DNA of 63,699 nt from Propionibacteriaceae bacterium (GTDB lineage: Bacteria; Actinomycetota; Actinomycetes; Propionibacteriales; Propionibacteriaceae), in NCBI GenBank assembly GCA_030532575.1, contig JAUNKV010000013.1, positions 1 to 63,699 of the forward strand, in the 5' to 3' direction. Numbering within the stretch: position 1 is the first letter of the stretch; every line of letters starts with the position of its first letter. This document shows positions 25,236 to 33,998 of the stretch, one piece after another. Below the pieces are notes generated by a model. The model did no database searches. It was not told where the DNA came from and was given only the letters and a program-made list of their open reading frames with translations. Both the position numbers and the translations under genes were made by a program.

Positions 25236-25886
25236 ATGATCACGCGCCCCACCCGTCGATACGAGTACGAGACGAATGGCTCTGCCATCTACACCGAGTC
25301 CTTCCGGCAGATCAGGCAAGGGGCCGATCTCGATGCCTTCACCTCGGAGCAGGCCCAGGTGGCGGTCAGGATGATCCATGCCGCCGGGGACCTCGACCTG
25401 CCCCGACACATCGTCTTCCACCCGGATGTGGTCCGGGCCGCGCGAGACGCACTGTGTGCGGGCGCGCCGATCTTCGTCGATGCCCACATGATCGACTCCG
25501 GTATCACCCGGCGTAGGCTGCCCGCTGCCAACCAGGTGCGGTGTCTGCTGCGCGACGAGCGGGCGACCCGGTTGGCGGCCGAGTGGGGGACCACGCGCTC
25601 GGCGGCGGCGGTCTCGCTGTGGGGTGATGACCTGGCGGGCGCGGTGGTGGCCATCGGCAACGCGCCCACAGCGTTGTTCCATCTGCTGGAGCTGATCGCC
25701 GACGGTGGGCCGAGACCTGCTGCGATCATCGGGGTGCCGGTTGGTTTCGTCGGCTCCGCCGAGTCGAAGCAGGCCTTGGTGGACAGTGATCTCGGGGTGC
25801 CCTGGCTGGTGGTTCACGGTCATCGAGGTGGATCGGCGATGGCAGCCTCGGCCATCAATGCCCTGGCCAGCGAGTCGGAGCTGTGA
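25236..25886 (+). CDS. cobH: precorrin-8X methylmutase
   Basis: A 216-residue CobH/CbiC enzyme moving a methyl from C-11 to C-12 to give hydrogenobyrinate. The catalytic histidine lies in VRMIHAAGD near residue 50, and the family segments IFVDAHMIDSGI, VAIGNAPTALFHLLELI and PAAIIGVPVGFVGSAESK are all present. A GTG at 25227 overlapping the cobG stop is the alternative start; the ATG was preferred for its spacing from TAAGGT and fit to the family N-terminus. Its stop overlaps the GTG of cobIJ. Confidence 0.95.
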   Translation: MITRPTRRYEYETNGSAIYTESFRQIRQGADLDAFTSEQAQVAVRMIHAAGDLDLPRHIVFHPDVVRAARDALCAGAPIFVDAHMIDSGITRRRLPAANQVRCLLRDERATRLAAEWGTTRSAAAVSLWGDDLAGAVVAIGNAPTALFHLLELIADGGPRPAAIIGVPVGFVGSAESKQALVDSDLGVPWLVVHGHRGGSAMAASAINALASESEL

Positions 25887-27376
25887 GCGGCATCCTGTGG
25901 GCCGTGGGGGTGGGGCCGGGGGACCCGGAGCTGTTGACCCTCAAGGCTGCCCGGCTGCTGCGGGAGGCCACTGCGGTGGCCTGTTTCAGTGGTCCCGGTC
26001 GTCCCTCGAACGCCCTCGCCATCGCTGCTGAACACGTCACAGCCCCGGTGGTGACCTTCGAGTATCCGGTCACCACCGGGGTCACCGATCATCCCGGCGG
26101 TTACGACGGCGCGATGCGGGACTTCTACGACTCCTCGGCAGCTCAGCTGCGCGACCTGCTGGCGGTCGGCGACGTGGTGCTGCTGGCGGAGGGGGACCCG
26201 TTGTTCTACTCCACGAACATGTACCTGTTGGATCGGTTGGCCGATCTCGACTGCCGGGTCGTGCCCGGGGTCACCTCCATCCAGGGGGCCACCTCGGCGG
26301 CGGCGAGTGCGCTGTGCCGTCATGAGGACGTCGTGACGATCCTGCCGGGCACCCTGCCCGAGGAGGAGCTGGCGTGGCGGCTGGCCAGCACTGATGCCGC
26401 CGTGGTGATGAAGCTCGGCCGTACCTTCCCGAAGGTGCGGGCCGCGCTGGCCTCCGCGGGATTGCTGGAGCGGGCGCTCTACGTCGAGCGGGCCACCTGG
26501 GAGGGGCAGCGGGTGCTACCGGTGGCGGAGGTGGACCCGCAGACGGTGCCGTACTTCTCGTTGATCGTGGTCCCCGGTGCTGACCGGCGCGCCGACGACG
26601 CGGGCCGCCACATGGCCGCGCCGAAGACGATGGCTGCGGGGGCCGGGAGCGCGGTTGTCCACGTCGTCGGGTTGGGTCCGGGACCGGACAGATGGCTGAG
26701 CCCAGAGGCGGCGGAGGTGCTGGGGCGGGCCGATGCGGTCTACGGCTATGCGCCCTACGTGCGTCGGGTGCCGGTCCGGGAGGGGGTGGAGCTCCACCCG
26801 TCGGGAAACACGGTGGAGGTGGAGCGGGCCCGGGAGGCCCTCGATGCGGCGCTGGCAGGTCGTTGCGTGGCCATCGTCTCCGGGGGTGATGCCGGGGTGT
26901 TCGCGATGGCCTCCGCCACCTTCGAGGCCGCCGAGGATGAGCGCTATGCGGGCGTGGAGATTCGCGTGGTTCCGGGGATCACGGCCGCCCAGGCCGCCGC
27001 GGCGCTGGCTGGTGCGCCCCTGGGCGGGGACTTCGCCTGCGTGTCGTTGTCGGATCGGCTCAAGCCGTGGGAGGTGGTGGCTGAACGGCTGCGGCACCTC
27101 AGCCGGGCCGACATGGCGGTGGCGATCTACAACCCCCGTTCCAACGCCCGGCCGCATCAGCTGCACGAGGCGCGGCGGGTGTTGCTGGAGGAGCGCTCCC
27201 CGAAGACGGTGGTGGTGCTGGCCCGTGATGTCGGCCGGGCGGAGGAATCGCTCACGGTGACCAGCCTCGGGCAGTTCGATCCCGATCAGGTGGACATGAA
27301 GACGTTGGTCATCGTCGGTTCCTCCCTCACCCGGCGGACCCGGGACGGAAAGGCGTGGACCCCGCGTTTCGTGTAG
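25883..27376 (+). CDS. cobIJ: CobI-CobJ fusion: precorrin-2 C20- / precorrin-3B C17-methyltransferase
   Basis: A 497-residue fusion of two tetrapyrrole methylases. The N-terminal unit (about 1-240) begins [19 protein letters not shown] and has [11 protein letters not shown] and [15 protein letters not shown], the CobI pattern. The C-terminal unit (about 255-497) begins [19 protein letters not shown] and has [28 protein letters not shown] and [13 protein letters not shown], the CobJ pattern. Both use S-adenosylmethionine. The same fusion is known in Mycobacterium. The GTG start overlaps the TGA of cobH. It closes the cobG-cobH-cobIJ operon; a cobalamin riboswitch and cobalt transporter genes follow. 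Confidence 0.95.
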   Translation: MSGILWAVGVGPGDPELLTLKAARLLREATAVACFSGPGRPSNALAIAAEHVTAPVVTFEYPVTTGVTDHPGGYDGAMRDFYDSSAAQLRDLLAVGDVVLLAEGDPLFYSTNMYLLDRLADLDCRVVPGVTSIQGATSAAASALCRHEDVVTILPGTLPEEELAWRLASTDAAVVMKLGRTFPKVRAALASAGLLERALYVERATWEGQRVLPVAEVDPQTVPYFSLIVVPGADRRADDAGRHMAAPKTMAAGAGSAVVHVVGLGPGPDRWLSPEAAEVLGRADAVYGYAPYVRRVPVREGVELHPSGNTVEVERAREALDAALAGRCVAIVSGGDAGVFAMASATFEAAEDERYAGVEIRVVPGITAAQAAAALAGAPLGGDFACVSLSDRLKPWEVVAERLRHLSRADMAVAIYNPRSNARPHQLHEARRVLLEERSPKTVVVLARDVGRAEESLTVTSLGQFDPDQVDMKTLVIVGSSLTRRTRDGKAWTPRFV

Positions 27377-27447
27377 GTGCGTTCCCCGGGAACCCTCCGG
27401 TGGGCAGTGGGGGACGACGGGGCGTCGCGGCCTGGGGGCAGGTGTGC

Positions 27448-27453
27448 TACGTT
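27448..27453 (+). promoter_or_regulatory. -10 box TACGTT upstream of cobalamin riboswitch
   Basis: The predicted transcript starts about 7 bases later, at the first base of riboswitch helix P1 (27461). Confidence 0.5.
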
Positions 27454-27460
27454 CGCCTCA

Positions 27461-27551
27461 GCGTGGGTTTGTCACGAGGAACACCGGTGTGAATCCGGGG
27501 CTGTCGCGCAACTGTGAGCCAATCCGGGCGAGCCAGGAACTCGTCCCACGC
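27461..27551 (+). ncRNA. cobalamin riboswitch
   Basis: GCGTGGG (27461-27467) pairs with CCCACGC (27545-27551), stacked on ACGAG (27474-27478) with CTCGT (27540-27544). Inside are the B12 box elements GGAACACCGGTGTGAATCC, GGGGCTGTCGCGCAACTGTG and AGCCAATCCGGGCGAGCCAGG, matching the family core. It precedes cbiMNQO and should shut off cobalt import when adenosylcobalamin is abundant. A GCGAGG/CCTCGC hairpin (27558-27576) next to the AGAAGGAG ribosome site is the likely expression platform. Confidence 0.92.
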
Positions 27552-27590
27552 CCCCAGGCGAGGCGCTCGACCTCGCAGAAGGAGTGCATG

Positions 27591-28268
27591 ATGCACATTG
27601 CCGAGGGGTTCCTTCCCCCGATCCAGGCAGCCGCATGGTTCGCGGCCGCCGCTCCCTTCGTCGTCCACGGTGCGATGGCGGTGATCAAGCAGGTTCGCAA
27701 GGACCCTGATTCCAAGCTGTTGCTGGCGGCGGCGGGGGCCTTCACCTTCGCCCTGTCGGCGGTGAAGCTGCCGTCGGTGACCGGTTCCTCCTCCCATCCG
27801 ACGGGGACCGGGGCCGCGGCGATCCTGTTCCGGCCCCCGGTCGTGGCCTTCATCGGCACGATCGTGCTGATCTTCCAGGCCATCCTGCTGGCCCACGGTG
27901 GGCTCACCACGCTGGGGGCCAACGTCTTCTCCATGGCGATTGCCGGACCTTGGTGCGGCTATGCCATGTGGGTGCTGTTCCGCAAGGTCAACAAGATGCT
28001 GGCGGTGTTCCTGGCGATGGCCGTTGCGGACCTCAGCACCTATGTGGTCACCTCTTTCCAGCTGGCCATCGCCTACCCGGGTGCGGATGGGAGCTTCGGG
28101 GCGTCGCTGGCGAAGTTCGCCTCGGTGTTCGCCGTCACCCAGATTCCCCTGGCCATCGCGGAGGGCGTGCTGGGCGTGCTGCTGTTCGCCTTCCTCACCA
28201 AGGTGGCAGGGCCTGAGCTGACCCGGCTCGGGGTGTTCTCGAAGCAGGAAGTGGAGGCAGCGGCATGA
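27591..28268 (+). CDS. cbiM: cobalt ECF transporter S component CbiM
   Basis: A 225-residue integral membrane protein with about seven helices. The mature N-terminus HIAEGFLPP after Met1 is the CbiM metal-site signature in which Met1 amine and His2 bind Co2+; for this reason the second of two adjacent ATGs (27591, not 27588) is called, and it also lies 7 bases from AAGGAG. The other metal-site histidine is in [18 protein letters not shown] sequence ([11 protein letters not shown]) near residue 65. [22 protein letters not shown] is a further family block. It starts the overlapping cbiMNQO operon under the cobalamin riboswitch and supplies cobalt to the adjacent corrin genes. Confidence 0.95.
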   Translation: MHIAEGFLPPIQAAAWFAAAAPFVVHGAMAVIKQVRKDPDSKLLLAAAGAFTFALSAVKLPSVTGSSSHPTGTGAAAILFRPPVVAFIGTIVLIFQAILLAHGGLTTLGANVFSMAIAGPWCGYAMWVLFRKVNKMLAVFLAMAVADLSTYVVTSFQLAIAYPGADGSFGASLAKFASVFAVTQIPLAIAEGVLGVLLFAFLTKVAGPELTRLGVFSKQEVEAAA

Positions 28269-28576
28269 GGCTCAACAAGTGGGGTGTCGTGATCGGCATC
28301 GTGATCCTGGTCCTGCTGTTCTGCATTCCCTTCTACACCGCCCCGAAGGACTCCGAGTTCGGGGGCACCGACGCCGCGGTGACCGAGTACCTGGAGGAGA
28401 ACGGCGCTGAGCCGTGGTTCGAGCCGATCGCACCGCCTGCCGGTGGGGAGATCGAGTCCGGGCTGTTCGCGATGCAGGCGGCTCTCGGGGCGGGCATCTT
28501 CTGCTACGCACTGGGCCGGATGTCCGGGAAGCGCAGGGCGCAGCAGGAAGCCGCTGTGGGTGGCGCTCAGGGTTAG
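28265..28576 (+). CDS. cbiN: cobalt transporter small membrane component CbiN
   Basis: A 103-residue protein with two transmembrane helices (about residues 7-24 and 63-80) bracketing an extracytoplasmic loop containing [24 protein letters not shown], cut here as [15 protein letters not shown], the CbiN signature. CbiN assists cobalt loading of CbiM. Its ATG overlaps the cbiM stop and its end overlaps cbiQ by 17 bases. The C-terminus is a short basic tail ([10 protein letters not shown]). Confidence 0.92.
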   Translation: MRLNKWGVVIGIVILVLLFCIPFYTAPKDSEFGGTDAAVTEYLEENGAEPWFEPIAPPAGGEIESGLFAMQAALGAGIFCYALGRMSGKRRAQQEAAVGGAQG

Positions 28577-29324
28577 CGGTGTCGACGACGCCGCGTGGGC
28601 CAGCCCGTGGCGTGGGGTCCCGGTGGGGGCCAAGGTCGCCTTCTCGGTCACGCTCATCGTCGTGGCGTTGCTGGCGCGGCCTTGGCCCACGGCGCTGTTC
28701 GTGACGGCGCTGGCCCTGGGGGTGCTGGCCGCGGCCAGGATTCCGGCCCGTTTCGTCGCCGTCGCGTTCAGCGCCCCGGCGGCCTTCATCGTGCTCGGGG
28801 CGGCGTCGGCGACGGTGACCCTCGGCGAGTTCGCCGGGGAGGGCTGGCGCTGGGGGATCATCGGGGTCAGGAAGGCCGATGTTGCCCTGGGAGCAGGGTT
28901 GTTGCTGCGTTCGGTGGCTGGCACCAGTGCCATCTTCGTGCTGGCGATGACCACCCCGATGGTGGATCTGTTGGCCTGGTTGCGGCGGCTCAGGGTCCCG
29001 GCTCCGTTGATCGAGGTGGCCTCCTTGATGTATCGGATGATCTTCACCGCCTGGAACTCGCTGCTCCAGGTGAGGCAGGCCCAGCAGCAGCGGCTGGGCG
29101 GTGCGGGCTCCTGGGGGGAGAGGTTCTCGGAGACGGGGCGGCTGGTCGGGGCCGTCGCGGTGCGGACCTGGCTGGCCTCGGCTCGGCTGGCGGATGGGTT
29201 GGCGATTCGTGGCCATGAGAGCAGCCTGGCCACGCTGCCGTCGCGCCGCTCGGCGCATCGGTTCCCGGCCTGGGCGTTGGCGGGTGTGGTGCTGATCGTG
29301 GGGGTGGCGGTGTGGAGCAGGTGA
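28560..29324 (+). CDS. cbiQ: cobalt transporter energy-coupling membrane protein CbiQ (EcfT)
   Basis: A 254-residue EcfT-family protein with about five helices. The coupling-helix motifs typical of CbiQ are present around RLRVPAPLIEVASLMYRMIF and in the AARTWL/SARLADGLAIRG region near residue 205. It links CbiM to the ATPase CbiO. The GTG at 28560 is chosen because AGGAAG lies 9 bases upstream; this start overlaps cbiN by 17 bases. Its end overlaps cbiO by 13 bases. Confidence 0.88.
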   Translation: MALRVSGVDDAAWASPWRGVPVGAKVAFSVTLIVVALLARPWPTALFVTALALGVLAAARIPARFVAVAFSAPAAFIVLGAASATVTLGEFAGEGWRWGIIGVRKADVALGAGLLLRSVAGTSAIFVLAMTTPMVDLLAWLRRLRVPAPLIEVASLMYRMIFTAWNSLLQVRQAQQQRLGGAGSWGERFSETGRLVGAVAVRTWLASARLADGLAIRGHESSLATLPSRRSAHRFPAWALAGVVLIVGVAVWSR

Positions 29325-30172
29325 GGTTGCAGGCGCGCGGGCTGTGCGCTGAGTACGACGGACAGCAGGTGCTGCGGAGGCTGGATCTGGCGGTGCCCTC
29401 GGGGGCACGGCTGGCGCTGCTGGGGGCGAACGGCTCGGGCAAGACCACACTGCTTCGCGCCCTGGCCGGGGCGCATCGACCAAAGCACGGCGAGGTGTTG
29501 CTCGACGGGGTGCCGGTGGCCTTCGACCGGGCTGGGCTGAGGGCGCACCGTCGGCGGGTGCAGCTGGTGCTGCAGGACCCGGACGATCAGTTGTTCTCCG
29601 CCGATGTGCGCCAGGACGTGAGTTTTGGGCCGTTGAATCTGGGGCTCAGTGCATCGGAGGCGGCGGCTGCCACGGATGCGGCCTTGGCTGCGCTCGGTAT
29701 CGAGCACCTGGCGGAGCGTCCCACCCATCAGCTGAGCTATGGGGAGCGCAAACGGGTGGTCATCGCCGGGGCGTTGGCCATGAACGTGGATGTGCTGCTG
29801 CTGGACGAACCGACAGCGGGTCTCGACCCGGCCGGGGTGGATGCCCTGCTGGCGACGCTGCGGCAGGTGAATCAGGCGGGGACGACGGTGGTCTTCGCCA
29901 CACACGAGGTGGACGTGGCGCTGTCCTTCGCCACCCACGCCGCGGTCATGACCGACGGGACGGTGCGGCAGGGGAGTGTCGTCGAGTTGCTGGGGGACCA
30001 GGAGCTGTTGCAGCAGGCCCACCTGAGGCAGCCGATCCTGTTGGCGTTGGCGCATGAGCTGGGTTGGGAACAGCCGCCGCTCACCGTCGCCGAGGCGGCG
30101 GCCCGATACCTGGCGCAGGGAACGCATCGCCCAGGGGGCCATGCCCCGAAGGCTGATCGCAACGACACCTGA
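29312..30172 (+). CDS. cbiO: cobalt transporter ATPase CbiO
   Basis: A 286-residue cytoplasmic ABC ATPase. Walker A LGANGSGKTTLLRA is near residue 40, the Q-loop QLVLQDPDDQLFSADV near 90, signature LSYGERKRVVIAGAL near 140, Walker B VLLLDEPTAGLDPAG near 170 and the switch histidine in VVFATHEVDVAL. The QDPDDQLF segment is characteristic of ECF transporter ATPases. The GTG start lies inside the end of cbiQ. It ends the riboswitch-controlled operon, 3 bases from the convergent secreted-protein gene. Confidence 0.94.
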   Translation: MEQVRLQARGLCAEYDGQQVLRRLDLAVPSGARLALLGANGSGKTTLLRALAGAHRPKHGEVLLDGVPVAFDRAGLRAHRRRVQLVLQDPDDQLFSADVRQDVSFGPLNLGLSASEAAAATDAALAALGIEHLAERPTHQLSYGERKRVVIAGALAMNVDVLLLDEPTAGLDPAGVDALLATLRQVNQAGTTVVFATHEVDVALSFATHAAVMTDGTVRQGSVVELLGDQELLQQAHLRQPILLALAHELGWEQPPLTVAEAAARYLAQGTHRPGGHAPKADRNDT

Positions 30173-30175
30173 GCC

Positions 30176-31048
30176 TCATTTCTTCTTGATGGGGGTGTTG
30201 AGCATGTGGGCTTCTGCGACGTGGAGGTGGGCGGTGTTGGTGGTGGTGGCGGTGAGGGTGCCGTGGGCTGTGGGGGCGTGCCAGGTGATGGTCCAGTGGG
30301 TGGTGGCGGTGATGAGGTATTCGCCGTCCTTTGTGTAGAGGTATCCGCAGGTGGGGGAGGGTTCGTTGTGGGTGTAGCGGGTGTTCCAGGGTGTGGTGGT
30401 GGTGCAGGTGACAGAGCCCCCGTCGCCCATGTCCCACACGATCTTGTTGATTGTGGCGGTGGCGGTGACGGTGTAGGTGCCTGCGGTGGCGGTTTGGGTG
30501 ATGGGTCCGGTGCTGGCGGGGTCGGTGTTGCTGTTCCACAGCCAGGTGTTCCAGTGCACGTAGGCCAGGGCGTTGGGGTCTTGTTCCACAGTTTTGGGGC
30601 TGGTGGCGATGGTGATGGGCTGGAGGTGCATGTGTTCGACAGCGGTGTGGGCGAGTTGCCCGGGGTCGGGAAGCTCGGCCTCTGTTTGGGTGGGTGGGAT
30701 GCGTCGGGGGAAGAGGATGGTTCCGGGGGTGGCGATGGGGAGGTCTGTGCACCAGCCTCCGGTGGAGTTGCGGGTGATGATGTAGCAGTGGTGGGTGTGG
30801 CTCCAGGTGCCCCGGTGGGTGGTGCAGGGGATGGTGATGGTGTCGTAAGCGATGCAGTGGGTTGGGCCGGTGGAGATGCTGGGTTTGCGGTGGCTCTTGC
30901 TGCCGGGGGACCCAGGATCACGGGCAACGACCACCACTTCTGCGTTCTCGTTGATGCTGACTGGTGGATCGTCGCTCCAAGCCGCCGGGGTGCTCCCCAG
31001 CAGGATAAGGAGAGCGAGCAGCAGGATGCTGGGAAGTTTCATGCGCAT
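30176..31048 (-). CDS. secreted Thr/His-rich protein with PKD-like segment
   Basis: A 290-residue protein with a clear signal peptide (KLPSILLLALLILLGSTPAAWS, cleaved near residue 25). The mature part is unusually rich in Thr and His and has six cysteines. A segment near residue 200 reads INKIVWDMGDGGSVTC, which resembles the WDFGDG motif of PKD domains, followed by the YLYTKDGEYLIT turn that often closes such domains. It therefore may carry an Ig-like extracellular fold. It is downstream of, and overlaps by 10 bases, a lipoprotein gene, so the two are probably co-expressed and act together outside the membrane. The start may also be the ATG at 31042. No function is assigned. Confidence 0.65.
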   Translation of the reverse strand: MRMKLPSILLLALLILLGSTPAAWSDDPPVSINENAEVVVVARDPGSPGSKSHRKPSISTGPTHCIAYDTITIPCTTHRGTWSHTHHCYIITRNSTGGWCTDLPIATPGTILFPRRIPPTQTEAELPDPGQLAHTAVEHMHLQPITIATSPKTVEQDPNALAYVHWNTWLWNSNTDPASTGPITQTATAGTYTVTATATINKIVWDMGDGGSVTCTTTTPWNTRYTHNEPSPTCGYLYTKDGEYLITATTHWTITWHAPTAHGTLTATTTNTAHLHVAEAHMLNTPIKKK

Positions 31049-31599
31049 GGCTCACCTGCTTGGGAGGTGAAGTCAGCGATACGCCAGTGCTCGCCGAAAC
31101 GAACCACAATGATGACCCATGAGACGTAGCGTGGCCGATCTGGGTCCGAGACGAGCTCGTCTGTTTCCGAGTCCTTGAGCTCCACTCCGGTGGCATCGGT
31201 GCAAGCGGTGACCTCGACCCGGGCTTCCTCCAGCAGGCGTGAGTCGGTGACGAAGGCTGTCACATCGCCAACCTGAACGATGGCTGTGTCACGCTTCTCC
31301 TGAAGCATCTCCACTTCACGCAGTGGCTTTTCACCATCAACGATCTTCTCCAGAGGGTCGAGGCTGAGGGATGGGTTCTTCCGAAGCTCGTTCTTCAGTC
31401 GGAAGTACTCCCTCACAGCCTTCTCTGCTGCTTGGCGTTCCAGCGACTTCACCGGGGTGTAGGACTGCGGGGCGGTTGGTGTGGGGATGGAGTAGGTCGT
31501 CGGTGGTGGGATCAGGGGTTCCCTGGGCTGCTCCTGTTTCGGGGCGCAGCCCAGCAGCATGGCTGTCGTCAGCACCGCCAGTACCGTCACACGTTTCAT
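31039..31599 (-). CDS. lipoprotein of unknown function
   Basis: A 186-residue lipoprotein. Signal peptide and lipobox LLGC put the lipid-modified cysteine at about residue 18. A Pro/Thr-rich linker follows (about 19-50), then a helical stretch LERQAAEKAVREYFRLKNELR, and a compact domain ending WVIIVVRFGEHWRIADFTSQ, reminiscent of the NTF2-like and mammalian-cell-entry-type small domains used in actinobacterial envelope lipoproteins. AAGGAG lies 5 bases upstream of the ATG at 31599, which rules out the in-frame GTG at 31605. It overlaps the following secreted-protein gene by 10 bases. The helical/NTF2 reading is an impression, not proof. Confidence 0.65.
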   Translation of the reverse strand: MKRVTVLAVLTTAMLLGCAPKQEQPREPLIPPPTTYSIPTPTAPQSYTPVKSLERQAAEKAVREYFRLKNELRKNPSLSLDPLEKIVDGEKPLREVEMLQEKRDTAIVQVGDVTAFVTDSRLLEEARVEVTACTDATGVELKDSETDELVSDPDRPRYVSWVIIVVRFGEHWRIADFTSQAGEPCA

Positions 31600-31695
31600 G
31601 GCCACTCCTTCGTGATCCCGACCAACACCCCCTACTTCACCACGAAACCACTGCGCGCGCTGCCGTTTCGAAGATTTCCCGGAGAGACGGCGGGC

Positions 31696-32235
31696 TCAGG
31701 GGCCGCTGACCGGGCGGAATCCGGTCAGCTGGGTGAGCGGGTTCTCCCCGGAGGCGCCCCGGTGACACCTGAGCGCATCCAGCGCGGTCAGCACCAGCCA
31801 TGCTATGGCCCACAGCTTCGCCGGGAGGCCGAACCCGACCATCGCCATCATGGTGGTCACGATGAACACGGGGACCGCCAACAGCTGGAAGTTGAGCGCC
31901 TTCGTCGCCTCCCTGCGCGCCGGGCTTCCCGGCTGTGCTGCCACAAAGGCCAGGCCGGGCAGGATCGGCCCTGAGATGAGGGCGGACAGGTGGATCAGTG
32001 CTCCCGCCTCACTGCGACCCCCAGCGCGCTGCGGCACAGCCCTGTCGACGGAGGCCGGGCTGGTGGAGGCCGGCAGGTCGGCGATGGCCAACCTGATCTG
32101 GGCCGGGGCCTTTGCCGTCAGGATGAGGTCCAGCCGGTGCTCCAGCTCCGACTCACCGAGCCGCCCCTCGGCGTAGGCGCGCTGAACGCGGTCGATGGCC
32201 TGGTCGAGGGTGGCTCTCGGGATGGTGACAGACAT
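31696..32235 (-). CDS. DUF1707/DUF4870-type membrane protein
   Basis: A 179-residue protein. The N-terminal 50 residues (RATLDQAIDRVQRAYAEGRLGESELEHRLD, shown here as RVQRAYAEGRLGESELEHRL) match DUF1707, a short helical domain common in actinobacterial envelope proteins. After a Pro/Ser linker come three hydrophobic segments: HLSALISGPILPGLAFVAA, ALNFQLLAVPVFIVTTMMAMVGF and WAIAWLVLTALDAL, arranged like the DUF4870 domain of small membrane proteins. No catalytic site is seen. It stands alone between the lipoprotein and the TadG-like gene. Confidence 0.75.
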   Translation of the reverse strand: MSVTIPRATLDQAIDRVQRAYAEGRLGESELEHRLDLILTAKAPAQIRLAIADLPASTSPASVDRAVPQRAGGRSEAGALIHLSALISGPILPGLAFVAAQPGSPARREATKALNFQLLAVPVFIVTTMMAMVGFGLPAKLWAIAWLVLTALDALRCHRGASGENPLTQLTGFRPVSGP

Positions 32236-32313
32236 GCCATCATCCTGTCCCCGATGTGGCCTGGCGGGTATCGGGGATCAGCCCTGAACCATCCCGGAAT
32301 CACCCCGGAGCCG

Positions 32314-32724
32314 TCATCGCGGGCGACCGTCGATGGCCGAGGTCAGGTCAGCTGCCGCCTCGGCCTCCACCGGAATGCTCGTGATCCCGATGATGCCGAG
32401 GAACATCGTGTCGTAGCGGCTGGTCGCCGTCACCGTGACGGAGGTGGGGGAGGTGACCCGCATCGTTCCGGACATCCCTGCGGCGGCGAGGTAGTTGCTG
32501 GCAGCCCGGTGAGCCCTGGGTGCATCCAGGGTGAGACGGCCCTGCCCCAGCACCACCTGCTGCCCGGCGGATCGGGCCGCCTGTGCTGCGACGGCGCGGG
32601 CCTCGGCCTGCTTGCCCGCGTGTCCGGCGAAGTCCACGCCGAGCCCGACGGCCACGATGAATCCGATCAGCGAGGCCGCCGCCCACACGGTGATCGACCC
32701 CCGCTGGTCCATCCTGGCTGCCAT
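32314..32724 (-). CDS. TadE/TadG-like secreted protein
   Basis: A 136-residue protein with the pilus-assembly N-terminus QRGSITVWAAASLIGFIVAV, a hydrophobic helix preceded by the Gly-Ser cleavage-like motif of TadG/TadE pseudopilins, then a helical region rich in Ala (KQAEARAVAAQAARSAGQQ). It is short compared with full TadG. No Tad ATPase or prepilin peptidase genes are nearby, so the rest of the system must be elsewhere or absent. A TAGGGT box 6 bases upstream of the ATG at 32724 supports the start. Confidence 0.65.
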   Translation of the reverse strand: MAARMDQRGSITVWAAASLIGFIVAVGLGVDFAGHAGKQAEARAVAAQAARSAGQQVVLGQGRLTLDAPRAHRAASNYLAAAGMSGTMRVTSPTSVTVTATSRYDTMFLGIIGITSIPVEAEAAADLTSAIDGRPR

Positions 32725-32730
32725 GACGGC

Positions 32731-32736
32731 ACCCTA
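32731..32736 (-). promoter_or_regulatory. -10 box TAGGGT for leaderless TadG-like mRNA
   Basis: Six bases lie between the box and the ATG at 32724 on the reverse strand. Confidence 0.5.
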
Positions 32737-32822
32737 ATCCTCATGGTGCGGCTCAGCAAGGGGAACCAGGTGGATTCGTGGACATGCCTGCTGCGGGTCC
32801 AGGAGCGTGGGCTGCGCGCCCG

Positions 32823-32828
32823 TAGGAT
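32823..32828 (+). promoter_or_regulatory. -10 box TAGGAT for leaderless ftsY mRNA
   Basis: Six bases separate it from the GTG at 32835. Confidence 0.5.
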
Positions 32829-32834
32829 GGCACC

Positions 32835-33986
32835 GTGGATTGGTTGTTCTGGTTGATCGTCGCCCTCGTCGGCGCCGCACTCATCATCGCTTCGGTCATC
32901 ATCGTCAAGGGCAACAAACAGCTGCCCCCGCCCCCGGAGGCTGAGGCCATTGAGGCCCCGGAGCCGGGTGAAGCCCCGCAGGAGGCCGAACCGGAGGCCG
33001 GACCTGAGGGCGCCGCCGAGTCGGCGGAGACGGCCCCTCCTGCCCCGCAGCTCGACCAGCCGGAGGCTCCGCGCTCCCGCTTCGCCCGGCTTAGGCGACG
33101 CCTCGCCAGCAGCAACAATGCCCTGGCCCGGGCGCTCGGGGACCTGCTGAGCCGTGACCGGATCGATTCCGAGACCTGGGATGACTTCGAGGCCACCCTC
33201 ATCTCCTCCGACCTGGGGGTCGGCCCCACCACGGAGCTCACCGAGGCGTTGCGCAAGGAGCTCAGCATCGACGGCGTGGGCGACCCCGAGAAGGCCCGCC
33301 AGGTGCTGCGCGCCGAGCTGCTGCGGCTGGTCGATCCCACGATGGACCGTGGCCTCAACCTGGAGGCCGCCGAGGGGGATCCGGCCGTGGTGATGGTGGT
33401 CGGGGTCAACGGCACCGGCAAGACCACGACGGTGGGCAAACTCGCCCGTGTGCTGGTGGCCGAGGACAAGACGGTCCTGCTGGGGGCCGCTGACACCTTC
33501 CGGGCCGCTGCCGCCGAGCAGCTGGCCACGTGGGGGGAGCGCGTCGGGGTCGAGGCCGTGCGTGGCGAGGAGGGGGCCGACCCCGCGTCGGTGGCCTTCG
33601 ACGCCGTCGCGCGCGGCTGCGAGGACGGCGTGGATGTCGTGCTGGTGGACACCGCAGGTCGCCTCCACACCAAGGTGGGGCTGATGGATGAGCTGGGCAA
33701 GGTCAAGCGCGTCATCGAGAAGAAGGCCCCCGTCAGCGAGGTGCTGCTGGTGCTGGATGCCACCACTGGCCAGAACGGCATGACCCAGGCCCGCATCTTC
33801 GCCGAGGTGGTGGATGTCACCGGCATCGTGCTGACCAAGCTCGACGGCTCCGCCAAGGGAGGCATCGTGATCCAGGTGCAGCGTGAGCTGGGCGTCCCCG
33901 TCAAACTGATCGGCCTGGGTGAGGGAGTTGACGACCTGGCTCCCTTCGACCCCGAGGGCTTCGTCGCAGGAATCCTGGGGGAGTGA
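32835..33986 (+). CDS. ftsY: signal recognition particle receptor FtsY
   Basis: A 383-residue GTPase that docks ribosome-SRP complexes at the membrane. An N-terminal transmembrane helix (LFWLIVALVGAALIIASVIIV) is followed by an acidic Pro/Glu/Ala-rich linker (about 30-80), the N domain, and the G domain with the P-loop VVGVNGTGKTTTVGKLA, the DTFRAAAAEQL motif, DTAGRLHTKVGLMDE and TKLDGSAKGG. It starts with GTG placed 6 bases after TAGGAT. In relatives ftsY and ffh are close; here a repeat element and the peptide-kinase-regulator system lie between them. Confidence 0.96.
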   Translation: MDWLFWLIVALVGAALIIASVIIVKGNKQLPPPPEAEAIEAPEPGEAPQEAEPEAGPEGAAESAETAPPAPQLDQPEAPRSRFARLRRRLASSNNALARALGDLLSRDRIDSETWDDFEATLISSDLGVGPTTELTEALRKELSIDGVGDPEKARQVLRAELLRLVDPTMDRGLNLEAAEGDPAVVMVVGVNGTGKTTTVGKLARVLVAEDKTVLLGAADTFRAAAAEQLATWGERVGVEAVRGEEGADPASVAFDAVARGCEDGVDVVLVDTAGRLHTKVGLMDELGKVKRVIEKKAPVSEVLLVLDATTGQNGMTQARIFAEVVDVTGIVLTKLDGSAKGGIVIQVQRELGVPVKLIGLGEGVDDLAPFDPEGFVAGILGE

Positions 33987-33998
33987 TCGGGGAGTAAT

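Noticed and set aside
27432-27557. CTGGGGGC/GCCCCCAG as outer helix of the cobalamin riboswitch
   Set aside because: The left arm lies upstream of the predicted transcript start at about 27460, so it would not be in the RNA; the inner GCGTGGG/CCCACGC helix suffices.
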